Source: Vibrio europaeus
GTDB taxonomy: Bacteria > Pseudomonadota > Gammaproteobacteria > Enterobacterales > Vibrionaceae
NCBI RefSeq assembly: GCF_001695575.1
Contig: NZ_LUAX01000007.1
Span: forward strand, 744,001-808,000
Length of the DNA stretch: 64,000 bases
Reading direction: 5' to 3'
This document shows positions 43,616 through 53,190 of the stretch, one piece after another. Positions within the stretch are counted from its first letter, which is position 1, and the number at the start of each line of letters is the position of its first letter. The position numbers and the translations under genes were made by a program. A model generated the notes under the pieces. That model saw nothing but the letters and a program-made list of their open reading frames with translations. It was not told the origin of the DNA and made no database searches.

Positions 43616-45322
43616 ATGAAAAACGGATATAAACTTTCCGCCCTTGCTGTCGCTATTTTGGCTTCAGCGTCGGTTTCAGCAAACGTCAGTGCTGACCCAA
43701 CTCCAGTCAACTCTCCTTTCATCACAGATGTTAAAGGCAATATCATTGAAGACTATTCGGCTAAGCCAACTGAACCTGCATTTTTCTCAATGCGCATGTT
43801 TAGTACACCTGCTGAAGATCGCGGTGATTGGTTCAATATGTCGGCTAATTACTCAAGTATTCAAGGTGTAGGCTCAGACATTGTTTATGACTTCATGCTG
43901 CCACCACTTAAGCCTCAGCCTATTATTGTTGCGGTGCTAGATTCAGGTGTCGACATTGACCACGAAGATCTAAAAAACAAACTTTGGACCAATGAAGATG
44001 AGATCCCAGGTAATGGCATCGATGATGATGGTAACGGCTACATTGATGATGTACACGGTTGGAATTTCTTGGGTAACTCGCTAGGAATTAACGTTGATCA
44101 AGATACGTTAGAAGTGACCCGTGAGTACAAGAAGTACTTAGAACTTAAAGAGGGCAATCACTGGATTCCGCCGAAGAAACGCAAATATTATCAAGGTGTT
44201 GAAGCTGACTACCTAGAGAACGTTGAGTATTACACCACGGCTCTAGAGCAAGTGACAGCAGCGACTGAACAAGCCAATGGTTACAAAGCGCAAATCTTAG
44301 CCTTGGTTGAGCACAAAGACTTTACCGTTGATGGCCTACAAGTTCTGCTTTCTCACTCTAACGCTGATGTAGTTGCAGCGGCTCAAGGATTACTTGGCGT
44401 GTTTGATTCTAGGTATTCATTTGAATACCTAGAGTCACGTACAAGCCGTTATAAGGAGTCTTTGGATTATCACTATAACCTAGACTTTGATACCCGTAGA
44501 GACATCGTTATGGACGATATCACTAACCCTTGGGAAAAAGGTTACGGCAACAATGATGTAAAAGGTCCAGTGGGCGCTCATGGTACACACGTTGCGGGTA
44601 TTATTGCCGCTGAGCGTAATAATGGCTTAGGGATTGAAGGTATTGCAGATCACGCACAGATCATGGCAGTGCGTATGGTACCTAATGGTGATGAGCGTGA
44701 TAAAGATATCGCAAACGCAGTCCGCTACGCAGTAGATAACGGTGCAAAGATCATCAATATGAGTTTTGGTAAGAGCTACTCGCCACGTAAACATATTGTT
44801 GACCATGCTTTCCGCTATGCAGCGCGTAAAGGGGTGCTTATTGTTCACTCAGCGGGTAACAGCAAAACGGATAACGATATCAAGCCAAGCTTCCCGAACC
44901 GTTTCGCTAAGCACAAATGGTCTCGTCCAATCTCTACTTGGATGGATGTCGGTGCATCGGCGAAATACGCAGATGACTCTATGGTCGCAAGCTTTAGTAA
45001 CTTTGGTCAGGAAACGGTAGATGTGTTCGCTCCTGGCTATCGCGTTCTATCCTCTACACCTGACAATAACTACGCGGCGTATAGTGGTACCAGTATGGCT
45101 GCGCCTGTGGTTTCGGGAGTGGCTGCCTTGGTATGGTCTCATTACCCAGAGCTCTCAGCGAAAGAGCTTAAAGCGCTGTTGATGAGCAAATCACGCACGT
45201 ATCCAGAGTTGTTAGTGAAGAAGCCATCGTCTCCGGAAGATTTAGTACCATTTAGTACGTTATCTATCTCTGGCGGTATTGTTGATGCAGAAGCGATTTT
45301 CGCTGAGCTAGCAAGTCGATAA
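43616..45322 (+). CDS. Secreted S8 subtilase with a large insertion
   Basis: 568 residues with a signal peptide (about 1-26). The catalytic triad is complete: D109 (VLDSGVD), H322 (HGTHVAG) and S493 (GTSMAAP). The distance from Asp to His is about 213 residues; subtilisins normally have 30-50. The insert (about 150-310) is rich in Glu, Lys and Tyr and mostly helical. A DDDGNGYIDD stretch just after the Asp site is a likely calcium loop. It was probably an extracellular or periplasmic protease. A bidirectional terminator follows. Confidence 0.92.
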   Translation: MKNGYKLSALAVAILASASVSANVSADPTPVNSPFITDVKGNIIEDYSAKPTEPAFFSMRMFSTPAEDRGDWFNMSANYSSIQGVGSDIVYDFMLPPLKPQPIIVAVLDSGVDIDHEDLKNKLWTNEDEIPGNGIDDDGNGYIDDVHGWNFLGNSLGINVDQDTLEVTREYKKYLELKEGNHWIPPKKRKYYQGVEADYLENVEYYTTALEQVTAATEQANGYKAQILALVEHKDFTVDGLQVLLSHSNADVVAAAQGLLGVFDSRYSFEYLESRTSRYKESLDYHYNLDFDTRRDIVMDDITNPWEKGYGNNDVKGPVGAHGTHVAGIIAAERNNGLGIEGIADHAQIMAVRMVPNGDERDKDIANAVRYAVDNGAKIINMSFGKSYSPRKHIVDHAFRYAARKGVLIVHSAGNSKTDNDIKPSFPNRFAKHKWSRPISTWMDVGASAKYADDSMVASFSNFGQETVDVFAPGYRVLSSTPDNNYAAYSGTSMAAPVVSGVAALVWSHYPELSAKELKALLMSKSRTYPELLVKKPSSPEDLVPFSTLSISGGIVDAEAIFAELASR

Positions 45323-45339
45323 TACGATTGTTGGATGAA

Positions 45340-45366
45340 AAAGAGGTCGCATGATGCGACCTCTTT
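45340..45366. terminator. Bidirectional terminator between subtilase and MalY/PatB genes
   Basis: AAAGAGGTCGC (45340-45350) pairs with GCGACCTCTTT (45356-45366), loop ATGAT. A run of A before and T after makes it suitable for both converging genes. Confidence 0.88.
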
Positions 45367-45375
45367 AGTTTGGAT

Positions 45376-46545
45376 TTAACTCAGTGCTTGCTTTAAGCGT
45401 TGCATTGCTTGTTCTAATGTACTCGCCGGGCAGCCAAGGTTAAGTCTGACAAAACCGCAACCTTCTTTGCCAAACGCAACCCCCATACTTGGGACAAGCC
45501 CCGCCGCGACAAATTTTTGCTCCAACTCGGCGTCAGTCAGGTTGAGATCGCGGCAATCTAGCCAAGCCAAATATCCGGCTTGCGGCGCGGTAAACTTCAC
45601 TTCAGGCAGTTCCGCTTGTAAAAACTGCTCAAGCTTAGCGATGTTTGCGCGAAGATAGTCTTTTAACTCGGTTAACCAACCAGAACATTCTTGATAAGCA
45701 ATAGTCGCTGCACTCATAGAGAGACTGTTGAACACGTCCATGCCATGCGCATCTAGCCTACGAATAAACTGAGTTCGAAGTGACTCATCTGGAATCATAA
45801 AGTTAGAGATTCGCAGTGAAGACAAACCAAATGTCTTACTTGCTGCTGTTGCGACAATCAGGCGATTAGTGAGCGCTTGCGGCAAACGTAAAGCAGAGTA
45901 ATACTGCGCATCATCAACGACTAAATCACCCCATATTTCATCACTTAGAAGCCACACTTGGTATTGCTCACACAGCTCGGCCACCTTTGTGATTTCGCTT
46001 TCTGACCAAACTCGCCCTGTTGGATTGTGTGGGTTACACAAGATCATTGCTTTTGCACCATTGGCGAAACAACTTTCGAGGTGATCAAAGTCGAGTTGAT
46101 ATTCGCCTTTAGTTTCCGTCAATGGGTTCTCAACGACAACACGATCGTTGAATTCAATGATCTTACGGAAAGAACCATAGCCCGGACTCTGCATGACAAT
46201 GCCTTCACCTTTTTCGGTGAGCATTTGCAATGCCATCGCTAGCCCAGGAAGTACGCCGTGTACTGTGGTAATCCACTCGCGTTGAATATGGGTATCATGT
46301 TGGTTTTGATACCAATCGATGGTTGCTTGGTAATACGCATCATCGCGTTCCGCGTAACCAAAGATCCCATGCTCAACACGTTGGTGTAGTGCGTCCAACA
46401 CCACTTGTGGCGTCTTAAAATCGTAATCAGACACCCACATTGGGAGCAAATCCGTTCCAGTTAATCCCAGCTTTTGCTGCATAAAGTCCCATTTAACAGA
46501 GCCACTTTCCTTGCGGTTCAGAATTTGGTCGAAAGCGTTCATCAA
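45376..46545 (-). CDS. MalY/PatB-type C-S beta-lyase aminotransferase
   Basis: 389-residue fold-type-I PLP enzyme. The PLP lysine is in ATAASKTFGLSSLRIS, and LCNPHNPTGRVW and DEIWGDLV are conserved cofactor contacts. It matches the MalY/PatB branch, which cleaves cystathionine or cysteine conjugates. It follows the NhaC gene with a 9-bp gap and ends at a shared terminator. In E. coli malY is under the LacI-type regulator MalI; here too a LacI gene is close upstream. Confidence 0.88.
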   Translation of the reverse strand: MMNAFDQILNRKESGSVKWDFMQQKLGLTGTDLLPMWVSDYDFKTPQVVLDALHQRVEHGIFGYAERDDAYYQATIDWYQNQHDTHIQREWITTVHGVLPGLAMALQMLTEKGEGIVMQSPGYGSFRKIIEFNDRVVVENPLTETKGEYQLDFDHLESCFANGAKAMILCNPHNPTGRVWSESEITKVAELCEQYQVWLLSDEIWGDLVVDDAQYYSALRLPQALTNRLIVATAASKTFGLSSLRISNFMIPDESLRTQFIRRLDAHGMDVFNSLSMSAATIAYQECSGWLTELKDYLRANIAKLEQFLQAELPEVKFTAPQAGYLAWLDCRDLNLTDAELEQKFVAAGLVPSMGVAFGKEGCGFVRLNLGCPASTLEQAMQRLKQALS

Positions 46546-46554
46546 TGATTTACC

Positions 46555-48030
46555 TTATTTTGTTTCTACTGCTGGTGTATTTGAATGCTCGTCAGCAATC
46601 TGTTGCTCGTTTGGCTGTGGTTTTGCTTTTGCGATACCAAAACCAGTGAAGCCGTAAATCAGAGCGAAGATCACGCCGGTGTAACATTGAATCGCCCATG
46701 GTAGGTAATCTAATGTCGCCACGCCTAATGTGCCTGCCATGTAGATACCTGCTGCGGTCCAAGGGACTAACGGTTCAATGATGGTGCCTGCATCTTCGAT
46801 AGTTCGAGACAAGTTCTTGGTGTCTAAGCCCATCTTGCGGTAAGCGTTTTGAAATAGCTCACCCGGAATCAACAGCGCCAGTTTGCCATCAGAAGTGGTG
46901 AAAACCACAGTAATGGTTGCCACTACAGTCGAAGCAATCAGCTGACCTGTAGTGTGAATTGCATGGAGGAACTTACCTAGCACCACATTTAGTGCACCAG
47001 TTAGGCTCAAGATTCCCGCGAAGGCAAAGGCACAGAACACCAATAAAATTGTGCTCATCATCGAGAACAGACCGCCGCGGTTAAGCAGTTTCGCGATATC
47101 AGGTACCAAGCCATTTACGCTGTGACCGTTGGCCTCAAACATCGCTAGGTTGAAGCCGTCTACGTAAGCTTGGAAGCCTTGATTTAGGCTAAAATCTTGG
47201 AAAATCATACCTAAAACAATTGCGATAGCTGAAGCGCCAAGCATTAATGGCAGAACTGGCTTCTTTGTTAACGCGCCCCACAGGATCATGACTGGTGGAA
47301 TTAGGAGTAGGATGTTGAAGTTGTAGAGACTATCCAAGCCCGAGATAATTTGAACAACTTTCTCTGGTTCGTGAATGTTGGAGATATCAGCACTTTGACC
47401 AGCCAAGAAGAACACCACAGACGCAATCACAAATCCCGGAAGAGTGGTGTAAAGCATATGTTGAATGTGTTCGTACAAGGTAGTGCCAGAAACGATAGGT
47501 GCAAAGTTGGTTGAATCTGATAGCGGCGAGATTTTATCACCAAAATAGGCACCAGAGACTACTGCACCAGCTGCGGCGGCTAGCGATACGTCTAGTCCTG
47601 CTGCAACGCCCATTAGCGCGACGCCAACCGTACCCGCAGACCCCCAAGACGTCCCCGTACATACGGAAACGATACTAGTCACAAAGAATGCGGCAATAAG
47701 AATGTATTCAGGACTGATGACTTTAAGTCCCCAGTACACCATGTAAGGGATTGTGCCGCTGACCATCCAGCTACCAATAAGGCCGCCAACGGAGACCAAA
47801 ATCAGAATGACAGGCATCGCTTTTGCCAGTTTTTCTACGATGGCATTGATAATGTCATCCCAGTTGTAACCAATTTTCCACGCGATAAGGCCAGTAAAGG
47901 CAGCTGAAATCAGCAATAGAACTTCAATGCGAAGTCCGAGTATTCCGTATCCGACAACCAGAAGTGCAAACATCACCGCGATAGGGGCGAGTGCGATTCC
48001 GAACGACGGCAGAGGCTTAGAATTTGTCAT
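46555..48030 (-). CDS. NhaC-family Na+/H+ antiporter
   Basis: 491 residues, about twelve helices. The NhaC signature is seen in GTSWGSAGTVGVALMG and SGAYFGDKISPLSDSTN. The longer frame to 48132 is not used; ATG 48030 (MTNSKPLPSFG) has GAGGAT at a good distance. Family members exchange Na+ for H+ or, in some, malate/lactate or other organic acids. It is the first gene after the LacI-family regulator gene, and a palindromic operator stands 90 bp before its start. Confidence 0.9.
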   Translation of the reverse strand: MTNSKPLPSFGIALAPIAVMFALLVVGYGILGLRIEVLLLISAAFTGLIAWKIGYNWDDIINAIVEKLAKAMPVILILVSVGGLIGSWMVSGTIPYMVYWGLKVISPEYILIAAFFVTSIVSVCTGTSWGSAGTVGVALMGVAAGLDVSLAAAAGAVVSGAYFGDKISPLSDSTNFAPIVSGTTLYEHIQHMLYTTLPGFVIASVVFFLAGQSADISNIHEPEKVVQIISGLDSLYNFNILLLIPPVMILWGALTKKPVLPLMLGASAIAIVLGMIFQDFSLNQGFQAYVDGFNLAMFEANGHSVNGLVPDIAKLLNRGGLFSMMSTILLVFCAFAFAGILSLTGALNVVLGKFLHAIHTTGQLIASTVVATITVVFTTSDGKLALLIPGELFQNAYRKMGLDTKNLSRTIEDAGTIIEPLVPWTAAGIYMAGTLGVATLDYLPWAIQCYTGVIFALIYGFTGFGIAKAKPQPNEQQIADEHSNTPAVETK

Positions 48031-48119
48031 GTTATTTATCCTCAGGATCGATGTAGGGTTTGTTCGCAGTGGATAGTAACGGTCATATAATAGGCAAAAT
48101 GAGAGCGGTGTGTTGTTTT

Positions 48120-48137
48120 CATGTAAGCGCATACATG
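48120..48137. promoter_or_regulatory. LacI-type operator before the NhaC-MalY operon
   Basis: CATGTAAGCGCATACATG is an 18-bp near-perfect palindrome (16 of 18 positions), with the central CG-containing core expected for LacI-family operators. It sits between the lacI stop (48168) and the NhaC start (48030), both minus strand, so it lies in the operon's promoter region. Confidence 0.68.
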
Positions 48138-48167
48138 AGGTGCGCGAATGTAAGATTCATCACAGTT

Positions 48168-49178
48168 TTATCCGATCTTTTGTATTGCATTGACGGTTTG
48201 GCGGCTAACTAAACTCGCTTCAAATTGATGCTGATTCGGTGGAGAATAGCCACTTTTACTTAAGTTTAGCGCCAGTTTCGCTGCATATGTTGACATCTTG
48301 TCAATTGGGTTATGCATAGTGGTCAATCGTGGGTAGAGGTATCGCGCCAGCAGTACATCATCAAAGCCGACAATGGAAATGTCATCCGGGACTGACAATC
48401 CTTGCTCATGCAAACTCGCCATTAAGCCAGCAGCCATCACATCGTTAAATGTCACCACGGCAGTGACGCCCGGGCATGATTGGAGAAGCTGACGCCCCGC
48501 CTCTTCACCACCAGATTCACTGAAGTTTTGGTTGATGACCCAGCCTGTTGGAATGGCTAAGTTAGCTGCATTCATCGCATCTCTATAGCCTTCAAGGCGA
48601 TCGGTGCGGTCTTCAATCGGTAGGTCACTGGTGACACATGCAATTTTTCGGTGGCCTTGCTGAATCAAATATTCGACTGATTTTCGTGCGCCTACTCGAT
48701 TGTCCACCCAGACAGAACGATTGGAGATTTGTGCAATGGTGCGGTTGAGCAATACCATTGCCGGAAGCTGAGCTGCATATTGCATTAGCGTGGTGTCATC
48801 GAGCATCTTCGAGTGGACGACCATAGCTTCACAACCTTGGCTGATGAGAAAGTCGAGCCCCTCTTTTTCTCGCTGAGCATTGTGCCCGCCACTGACAACG
48901 ACCAACTGGCAACTATTGGCTCGTGCAACTTCTTCAACGCTTTTGGCGATGAGGGCAAAGAAAGGATCGGCCAAATTTCCTGTTAGTAAGCCTAAAGTGT
49001 TGTTGCTGCGCTTTGCCAGTGCAGTGGCGCGTGCATCTCTTCGGTAGTTGAGCTGTTTGATGGCACGCTCGACTCGCTCTTGCGTCACAGGCTCGACATA
49101 ACTGGTTCGGTTGATGACGCGTGAGACGGTTGCTGTCGAAACACGAGCTAGGCTCGCGACCTCTTTCATGGTTGCCAC
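48168..49178 (-). CDS. LacI-family transcriptional regulator
   Basis: 336 residues. The helix-turn-helix MKEVASLARVSTATVSRVIN is at the N-terminus, with the hinge helix ARATALAKRS near residue 53. The rest is a periplasmic-binding-like effector domain (TLGLLTGNLADPFFALIAKS). It lies directly upstream of the nhaC-malY pair on the same strand and probably represses it through the palindrome at 48120-48137. Confidence 0.92.
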   Translation of the reverse strand: MATMKEVASLARVSTATVSRVINRTSYVEPVTQERVERAIKQLNYRRDARATALAKRSNNTLGLLTGNLADPFFALIAKSVEEVARANSCQLVVVSGGHNAQREKEGLDFLISQGCEAMVVHSKMLDDTTLMQYAAQLPAMVLLNRTIAQISNRSVWVDNRVGARKSVEYLIQQGHRKIACVTSDLPIEDRTDRLEGYRDAMNAANLAIPTGWVINQNFSESGGEEAGRQLLQSCPGVTAVVTFNDVMAAGLMASLHEQGLSVPDDISIVGFDDVLLARYLYPRLTTMHNPIDKMSTYAAKLALNLSKSGYSPPNQHQFEASLVSRQTVNAIQKIG

Positions 49179-49332
49179 TCATTTTCTCCAAGGTGGGTAT
49201 AAAGGGAGTCGAAACGGGGCAGAGTGTAGCGATTATTTATTGTTGATTATGTTAGTAAGCTCAAAGGATAGAACTTTAGAAAAACGCGCAGGTGGCTTGT
49301 TTCGGTAATTCAACAACATAGAAAAACAAAAA

Positions 49333-49365
49333 AGCCACGCATCTAATAAATTGATAAACGTGGCT
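49333..49365 (-). terminator. Terminator of the MOSC gene
   Basis: AGCCACG (49333-49339) pairs with CGTGGCT (49359-49365). Read on the minus strand, the stem is followed by TTTTTTGTTTTTC. This fits a rho-independent terminator for the minus-strand gene ending at 49389. Confidence 0.82.
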
Positions 49366-49388
49366 AGCTTATTTGGTTTTGGTAGGGC

Positions 49389-50081
49389 TTAGCCTGCGGT
49401 TGGCCCGACAAGTCTTTGCTCCCAGTCTTCGAGTATGCCTGTGTCTAAACGTCGTTGAATCAAAGCTCCCCATGATTCGACTAAGGGTAAGGTAGACATC
49501 TCTTGTAGAAGTGCCGGCTCTAAGCAACCTTCAAAAACGGCGCCCATGACACGCGCTAGTGACCAATCTGGATAAGGCCTTTCACACAGAATAATTTCAT
49601 CACCTGCGCCAATGTCACCAGCCTCTAGGACACGGAAGTACCACCCGGTTCTTAGCGTATCTTGAACTCTTTTCGCCATATCATGTTGGTCGATTCGGAC
49701 ATTGAGCTTCCAACACGGCATGCGCCCTTGCGACACTTCGAGCAGCGTTGAGCCAATACGTATTTTATCTTTAAGGCAGATGTTGGCTTCTGTCACTCCA
49801 GATGAACTTAGGTTTTCGCCAAAAGCGCCCACGGACTGCAAAATGGCTTTATCACCGAGATCTTTTTGCCAAAGTGGGTAGTGCTCGCTTGGGTAAATGT
49901 GAAGAGCTTTTTGAATGCCACCATGAAAGCGCGGATCGCCTTGTTCATCGTTGGTAAAGCCAACTTCATTGGCGTGTTGTCGCTCTGTGCGAACCTGTTT
50001 ATTGATGGCACTCTGTGCGCCATGCGCGAAGGGCTTTGTTGTTCCTGTCAGAACCGCGTTTACAACACCGAGCTTTTTCAT
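49389..50081 (-). CDS. MOSC-domain protein (YiiM-like)
   Basis: 230 residues from ATG 50081, which has AGAGGA just upstream; the frame extends to 50120 but those codons look non-coding. MOSC signature: the region GAFGENLSSSGVTEANI and the conserved Cys in GRMPCWKLNVRI. MOSC proteins handle molybdenum cofactor-bound sulfur or reduce N-hydroxylated compounds (YiiM confers 6-hydroxylaminopurine resistance in E. coli). Its neighbour on the plus strand is an AraC gene with a 90-bp divergent gap. Confidence 0.88.
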   Translation of the reverse strand: MKKLGVVNAVLTGTTKPFAHGAQSAINKQVRTERQHANEVGFTNDEQGDPRFHGGIQKALHIYPSEHYPLWQKDLGDKAILQSVGAFGENLSSSGVTEANICLKDKIRIGSTLLEVSQGRMPCWKLNVRIDQHDMAKRVQDTLRTGWYFRVLEAGDIGAGDEIILCERPYPDWSLARVMGAVFEGCLEPALLQEMSTLPLVESWGALIQRRLDTGILEDWEQRLVGPTAG

Positions 50082-50169
50082 GCTTCCTCTCAAACTCTCT
50101 TCAATCAATCTATTTGGCATGATAGCCTAGCTCTGTAGTGACGGAATAGGGATGTAAAGACAGTTAACC

Positions 50170-50976
50170 ATGCCAACTCGCCAAATAGAGTCTAACTCTG
50201 GGGTGGCCACTTCCAATGAGATGATGGCTGCAAACCCTCATTTACCCGCTTTAGTGAAAACGATTGATATGCCGAAAGGCTATATTGACCATCTGCACCA
50301 ACATACTTGGCACCAGATTATTTTTCCGTTAAAGGGTTTGCTACAAACTCAAACAGAGCAGTATCAACACCTTGTGCCTCATACATCGGTTTTGTTTGTC
50401 CCTGCGGGTGTCCAGCATGAGTCCATCGCCTTAAGTCATACCACCTTCATTGGTATTTACCTCAATCCTGCGTTTGGTGTGCCTTACGAGTCTGATGTGC
50501 GCACTATTTCCCTTACACCATTTCTCAATGAACTACTGCAAGAGATTCGTCGCCAGTGTGAGCGTCATGTGGGTGATGATGAGTTAGCGCGTTTGTTAGC
50601 TGTGTTGCATGACCAAGTGTTGCGAGATAACGTACAGACTTATCAGTTACTGTTGCCCAAAGATCGGCGCTTAAAGCTCATCTTCGAACAACTTACAGAA
50701 ACGCCTGCATCGGGAATCTCACTCAAAGAGTGGGGAGAGAAAGTTGGCGCGTCGGAGCGTACATTATCGCGTTTGTTTGCCAAAGAGTTTAATACCTCAT
50801 TTCAGTTATGGCGTCAGCAGATCCGCCTAATCTATTCGCTCTCATTACTTGATGAAATGCTACCGATCCAAACTATCGCCGATCGTGTTGGGTATCAAAA
50901 TGACTCCTCATATATCAAAGCTTTTAAGGCGTATTTTGATGTGACTCCTCAGCAGTTCCGTCATCAAACCCGTTAA
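50170..50976 (+). CDS. AraC-family regulator with cupin sensor
   Basis: 268 residues. The N-terminal cupin (HQHTWHQIIFPLKG, FVPAGVQHESIAL) precedes two HTH motifs (SLKEWGEKVGASERTLSRLF and PIQTIADRVGYQNDSSYIKAFK). The C-terminal overlap with the Lrp gene is 4 bp, in convergent orientation. Likely target is its divergent neighbour, the MOSC gene, or the Lrp-LysE region. Confidence 0.9.
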   Translation: MPTRQIESNSGVATSNEMMAANPHLPALVKTIDMPKGYIDHLHQHTWHQIIFPLKGLLQTQTEQYQHLVPHTSVLFVPAGVQHESIALSHTTFIGIYLNPAFGVPYESDVRTISLTPFLNELLQEIRRQCERHVGDDELARLLAVLHDQVLRDNVQTYQLLLPKDRRLKLIFEQLTETPASGISLKEWGEKVGASERTLSRLFAKEFNTSFQLWRQQIRLIYSLSLLDEMLPIQTIADRVGYQNDSSYIKAFKAYFDVTPQQFRHQTR

Positions 50977-51455
50977 TCTAAGGGGAGTTGGAAGGTACTC
51001 TTGATCTCTTTTACCGACACATTTGATTGAATGGCGCTGACCCCTTTGACGCGTCTGATCGAGCTGATTCGTTCAAAGTATTCATCAAGATCTTTCGCGA
51101 CTACTTGCACAATGTAGTCTGCTCCGCCAGCAATACAATGACACATGAGTATCCAATCGGATTCTGCGACATAATCTTCAAAAGGTTGGGTATTTTCGAC
51201 CTCATGGCTGCCTAAAGTCACCAGTGTAAAACCCGAAACCTGAAAGCCAAGTTTCTTACGATTCAATCGAGCGGCATACCCTTCGATATAGCCCTCTTCT
51301 TCCATTTTTTTCCAGCGTCTCCAGCAAGGTGTTTCGCTTAAGTTCACTGTCTCTGCCAATTTGGAGTTACTCATTCTGCCATCTTTCTGTATATGTTCTA
51401 AGATGGATAAATCTGTACTATCTAGCTCAAAGTTGGTGGATTCTTTCTTTTTCAT
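50973..51455 (-). CDS. Lrp/AsnC-family regulator
   Basis: 160 residues: N-terminal winged helix (MSNSKLAETVNLSETPCWRRWKKM) and C-terminal RAM ligand domain (GSHEVEN, CHCIAGGADYIVQVVAKDLDEY). It is divergent from the LysE gene at 51577, 121 bp away. Lrp-type regulators often control amino acid exporters of this type, so it probably senses the exported amino acid. Confidence 0.92.
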   Translation of the reverse strand: MKKKESTNFELDSTDLSILEHIQKDGRMSNSKLAETVNLSETPCWRRWKKMEEEGYIEGYAARLNRKKLGFQVSGFTLVTLGSHEVENTQPFEDYVAESDWILMCHCIAGGADYIVQVVAKDLDEYFERISSIRRVKGVSAIQSNVSVKEIKSTFQLPLD

Positions 51456-51576
51456 ATCTTCAATGGAAATAGTCTGCCTTAAATGGCTTTAATGTTAACC
51501 CAAATAGCAATTTTATTCCTGAGCGAATCGTTAGACTGGATCTCATATTGAAATTATCACTTTATGGGAGAGAGCA

Positions 51577-52182
51577 ATGAGTGCTCAACTGATGACAGCT
51601 TTCATGTTGTTTGCAATATCGATTTCATTAACGCCAGGGGCGGGGAATATTGCTTTAGTAGGGTTGTCGAGCCGCTATGGCATTGGGGCAACACTACCGT
51701 TTATTCTCGGTAACGCGGTCGGTGTGGTCGCGATTTTGGGCGGTGCGAGTATTGGCTTGGTGAGCTTATTTACTCTTTACCCCGATCTTTACAATGTCTT
51801 GAAATGGCTAGGGGCGGGTTACTTGCTCTACATGGCTTGGGGCATTGCCAACATGGAGATGGACGGTAACTCAAGTATCAAAAAGTCTGGCTTTATGTCC
51901 GGTATATTGGTTCAAATACTTAACCCGAAAAGCTGGGTCGCTTCATTGACCGTGTTCTCTCAGTTCATTTCCCCAACTAGTGATTACCTAACTCAAGTGG
52001 TGATTATTATTAGCGTGATGGTGTTTACCGGTGTCATTGGTATGCTGCTATGGGCGTATTTTGGTTCGATGCTCAATCGCTTTATCCAATCTCCGCAAAA
52101 AATGGCCTGGATAAATCGAGGTTTTGGTGCCAGTTTAGTACTTGTCGTGATGTTTATGGTTAGTCAGCCCAACTTGCATTAA
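51577..52182 (+). CDS. LysE-family amino acid exporter
   Basis: 201 residues, about six helices, starting MSAQLMTAFMLFAISISLTPG, the LysE/RhtB signature. The ILNPKSWVASLTVFSQF segment is also conserved. GGGAGAG gives the ribosome site. Divergent to the Lrp gene. Export substrate is probably an amino acid (lysine, threonine or homoserine). Confidence 0.9.
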   Translation: MSAQLMTAFMLFAISISLTPGAGNIALVGLSSRYGIGATLPFILGNAVGVVAILGGASIGLVSLFTLYPDLYNVLKWLGAGYLLYMAWGIANMEMDGNSSIKKSGFMSGILVQILNPKSWVASLTVFSQFISPTSDYLTQVVIIISVMVFTGVIGMLLWAYFGSMLNRFIQSPQKMAWINRGFGASLVLVVMFMVSQPNLH

Positions 52183-52329
52183 GCAAGAGAGCTATCTCTG
52201 GGCAAATGCAGTCATCCGTAGGCTTTGGTTCACTGATGGCAGTTGAGCAATTTTGTTCAAGTTTTTTATTGATGACTTGAATATATTGGCCTAGGAATTA
52301 TGTGAAAGAGCTCAATAAAAGGAGGGAGC

Positions 52330-53157
52330 GTGGGTAAAGATAATCACTTCAAATATACAAGCAGTTCTCAGCAGGATGAGGTTTCTATGCTGTGCGCGGT
52401 GATGAGTGATTTTACCTACGCGAAGCATGCGCATGAGGAGTACTCAATCGGCTTAACGCTTCAAGGCCGACAAGACTTTTTCTGTCGCAGCGCTTTTTAT
52501 AAAAGCACCCCCGGCAGTGTGATGCTTTTCAATCCGGAAGACATACATGATGGTCACTCAGGTGTAGAGCAAAACTTGGAATACGTGATGCTCTACATCC
52601 ATCCTAATGAGCTGCATCCCTTATTTCAGGCGCTAGGCCATAAAAAGAACACGACACTCAGGTTAAACCAAACCTTATTTGATGACTCACTTTTAAGGCG
52701 TCAGGTTTACGCTATGTCGCAGCGTTTACAGGGAGAGTCTTATTCGAAGATTGAGCATGAAGCGAGCCTGTTTCAGTTAGCGCAATCTTTAACTCGCCTG
52801 CATGGAAGCCTTGAACTTCCGGTTCACAAGACGCGAGCAGACAGGCTTTTGCTTAGAGCGAAAGAGTATATTTTGGCGAACCTTGCTTATGATATCTCTA
52901 TTGATGACATTGCAGAGGTCGCCAACATGTCGAAGTTCCACTTCATCCGCGCCTTTCGCGAGCACTTTTGCATAACTCCACATCAGTACGTTTTGAATTG
53001 TCGCATCAACTATGCGCGCAGACAGTTATTGGCAGGACACAGCGCAACGATTGCTGCTGTAGCCTCTGGCTTTGCAGATGCAAGCCACCTTAACCGTAAC
53101 TTTAAACGCGTATTTGGCATGACACCAAAACAGTTTCAGCTTCAGTGGAGCCGATAA
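52330..53157 (+). CDS. AraC-family regulator
   Basis: 275 residues, GTG start at 52330 behind GGAGGGAGC. N-terminal cupin (KHAHEEYSIGLTLQGRQDF, FNPEDIHDGHSG) and C-terminal double HTH (SIDDIAEVANMSKFHFIRAFREHF; TIAAVASGFADASHLNRNFKRVFG). The gene is 33 bp upstream of a LysE exporter on the same strand, so the pair is probably a regulator-exporter unit. Confidence 0.92.
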   Translation: MGKDNHFKYTSSSQQDEVSMLCAVMSDFTYAKHAHEEYSIGLTLQGRQDFFCRSAFYKSTPGSVMLFNPEDIHDGHSGVEQNLEYVMLYIHPNELHPLFQALGHKKNTTLRLNQTLFDDSLLRRQVYAMSQRLQGESYSKIEHEASLFQLAQSLTRLHGSLELPVHKTRADRLLLRAKEYILANLAYDISIDDIAEVANMSKFHFIRAFREHFCITPHQYVLNCRINYARRQLLAGHSATIAAVASGFADASHLNRNFKRVFGMTPKQFQLQWSR

Positions 53158-53190
53158 GCTAAGCGGCTCACTGTGTTTTTGGAGTGCTAA

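Noticed and set aside
51796..51808. TTTACAATGTCTT in the LysE gene
   Set aside because: Intragenic and three mismatches; not a credible centromere site.
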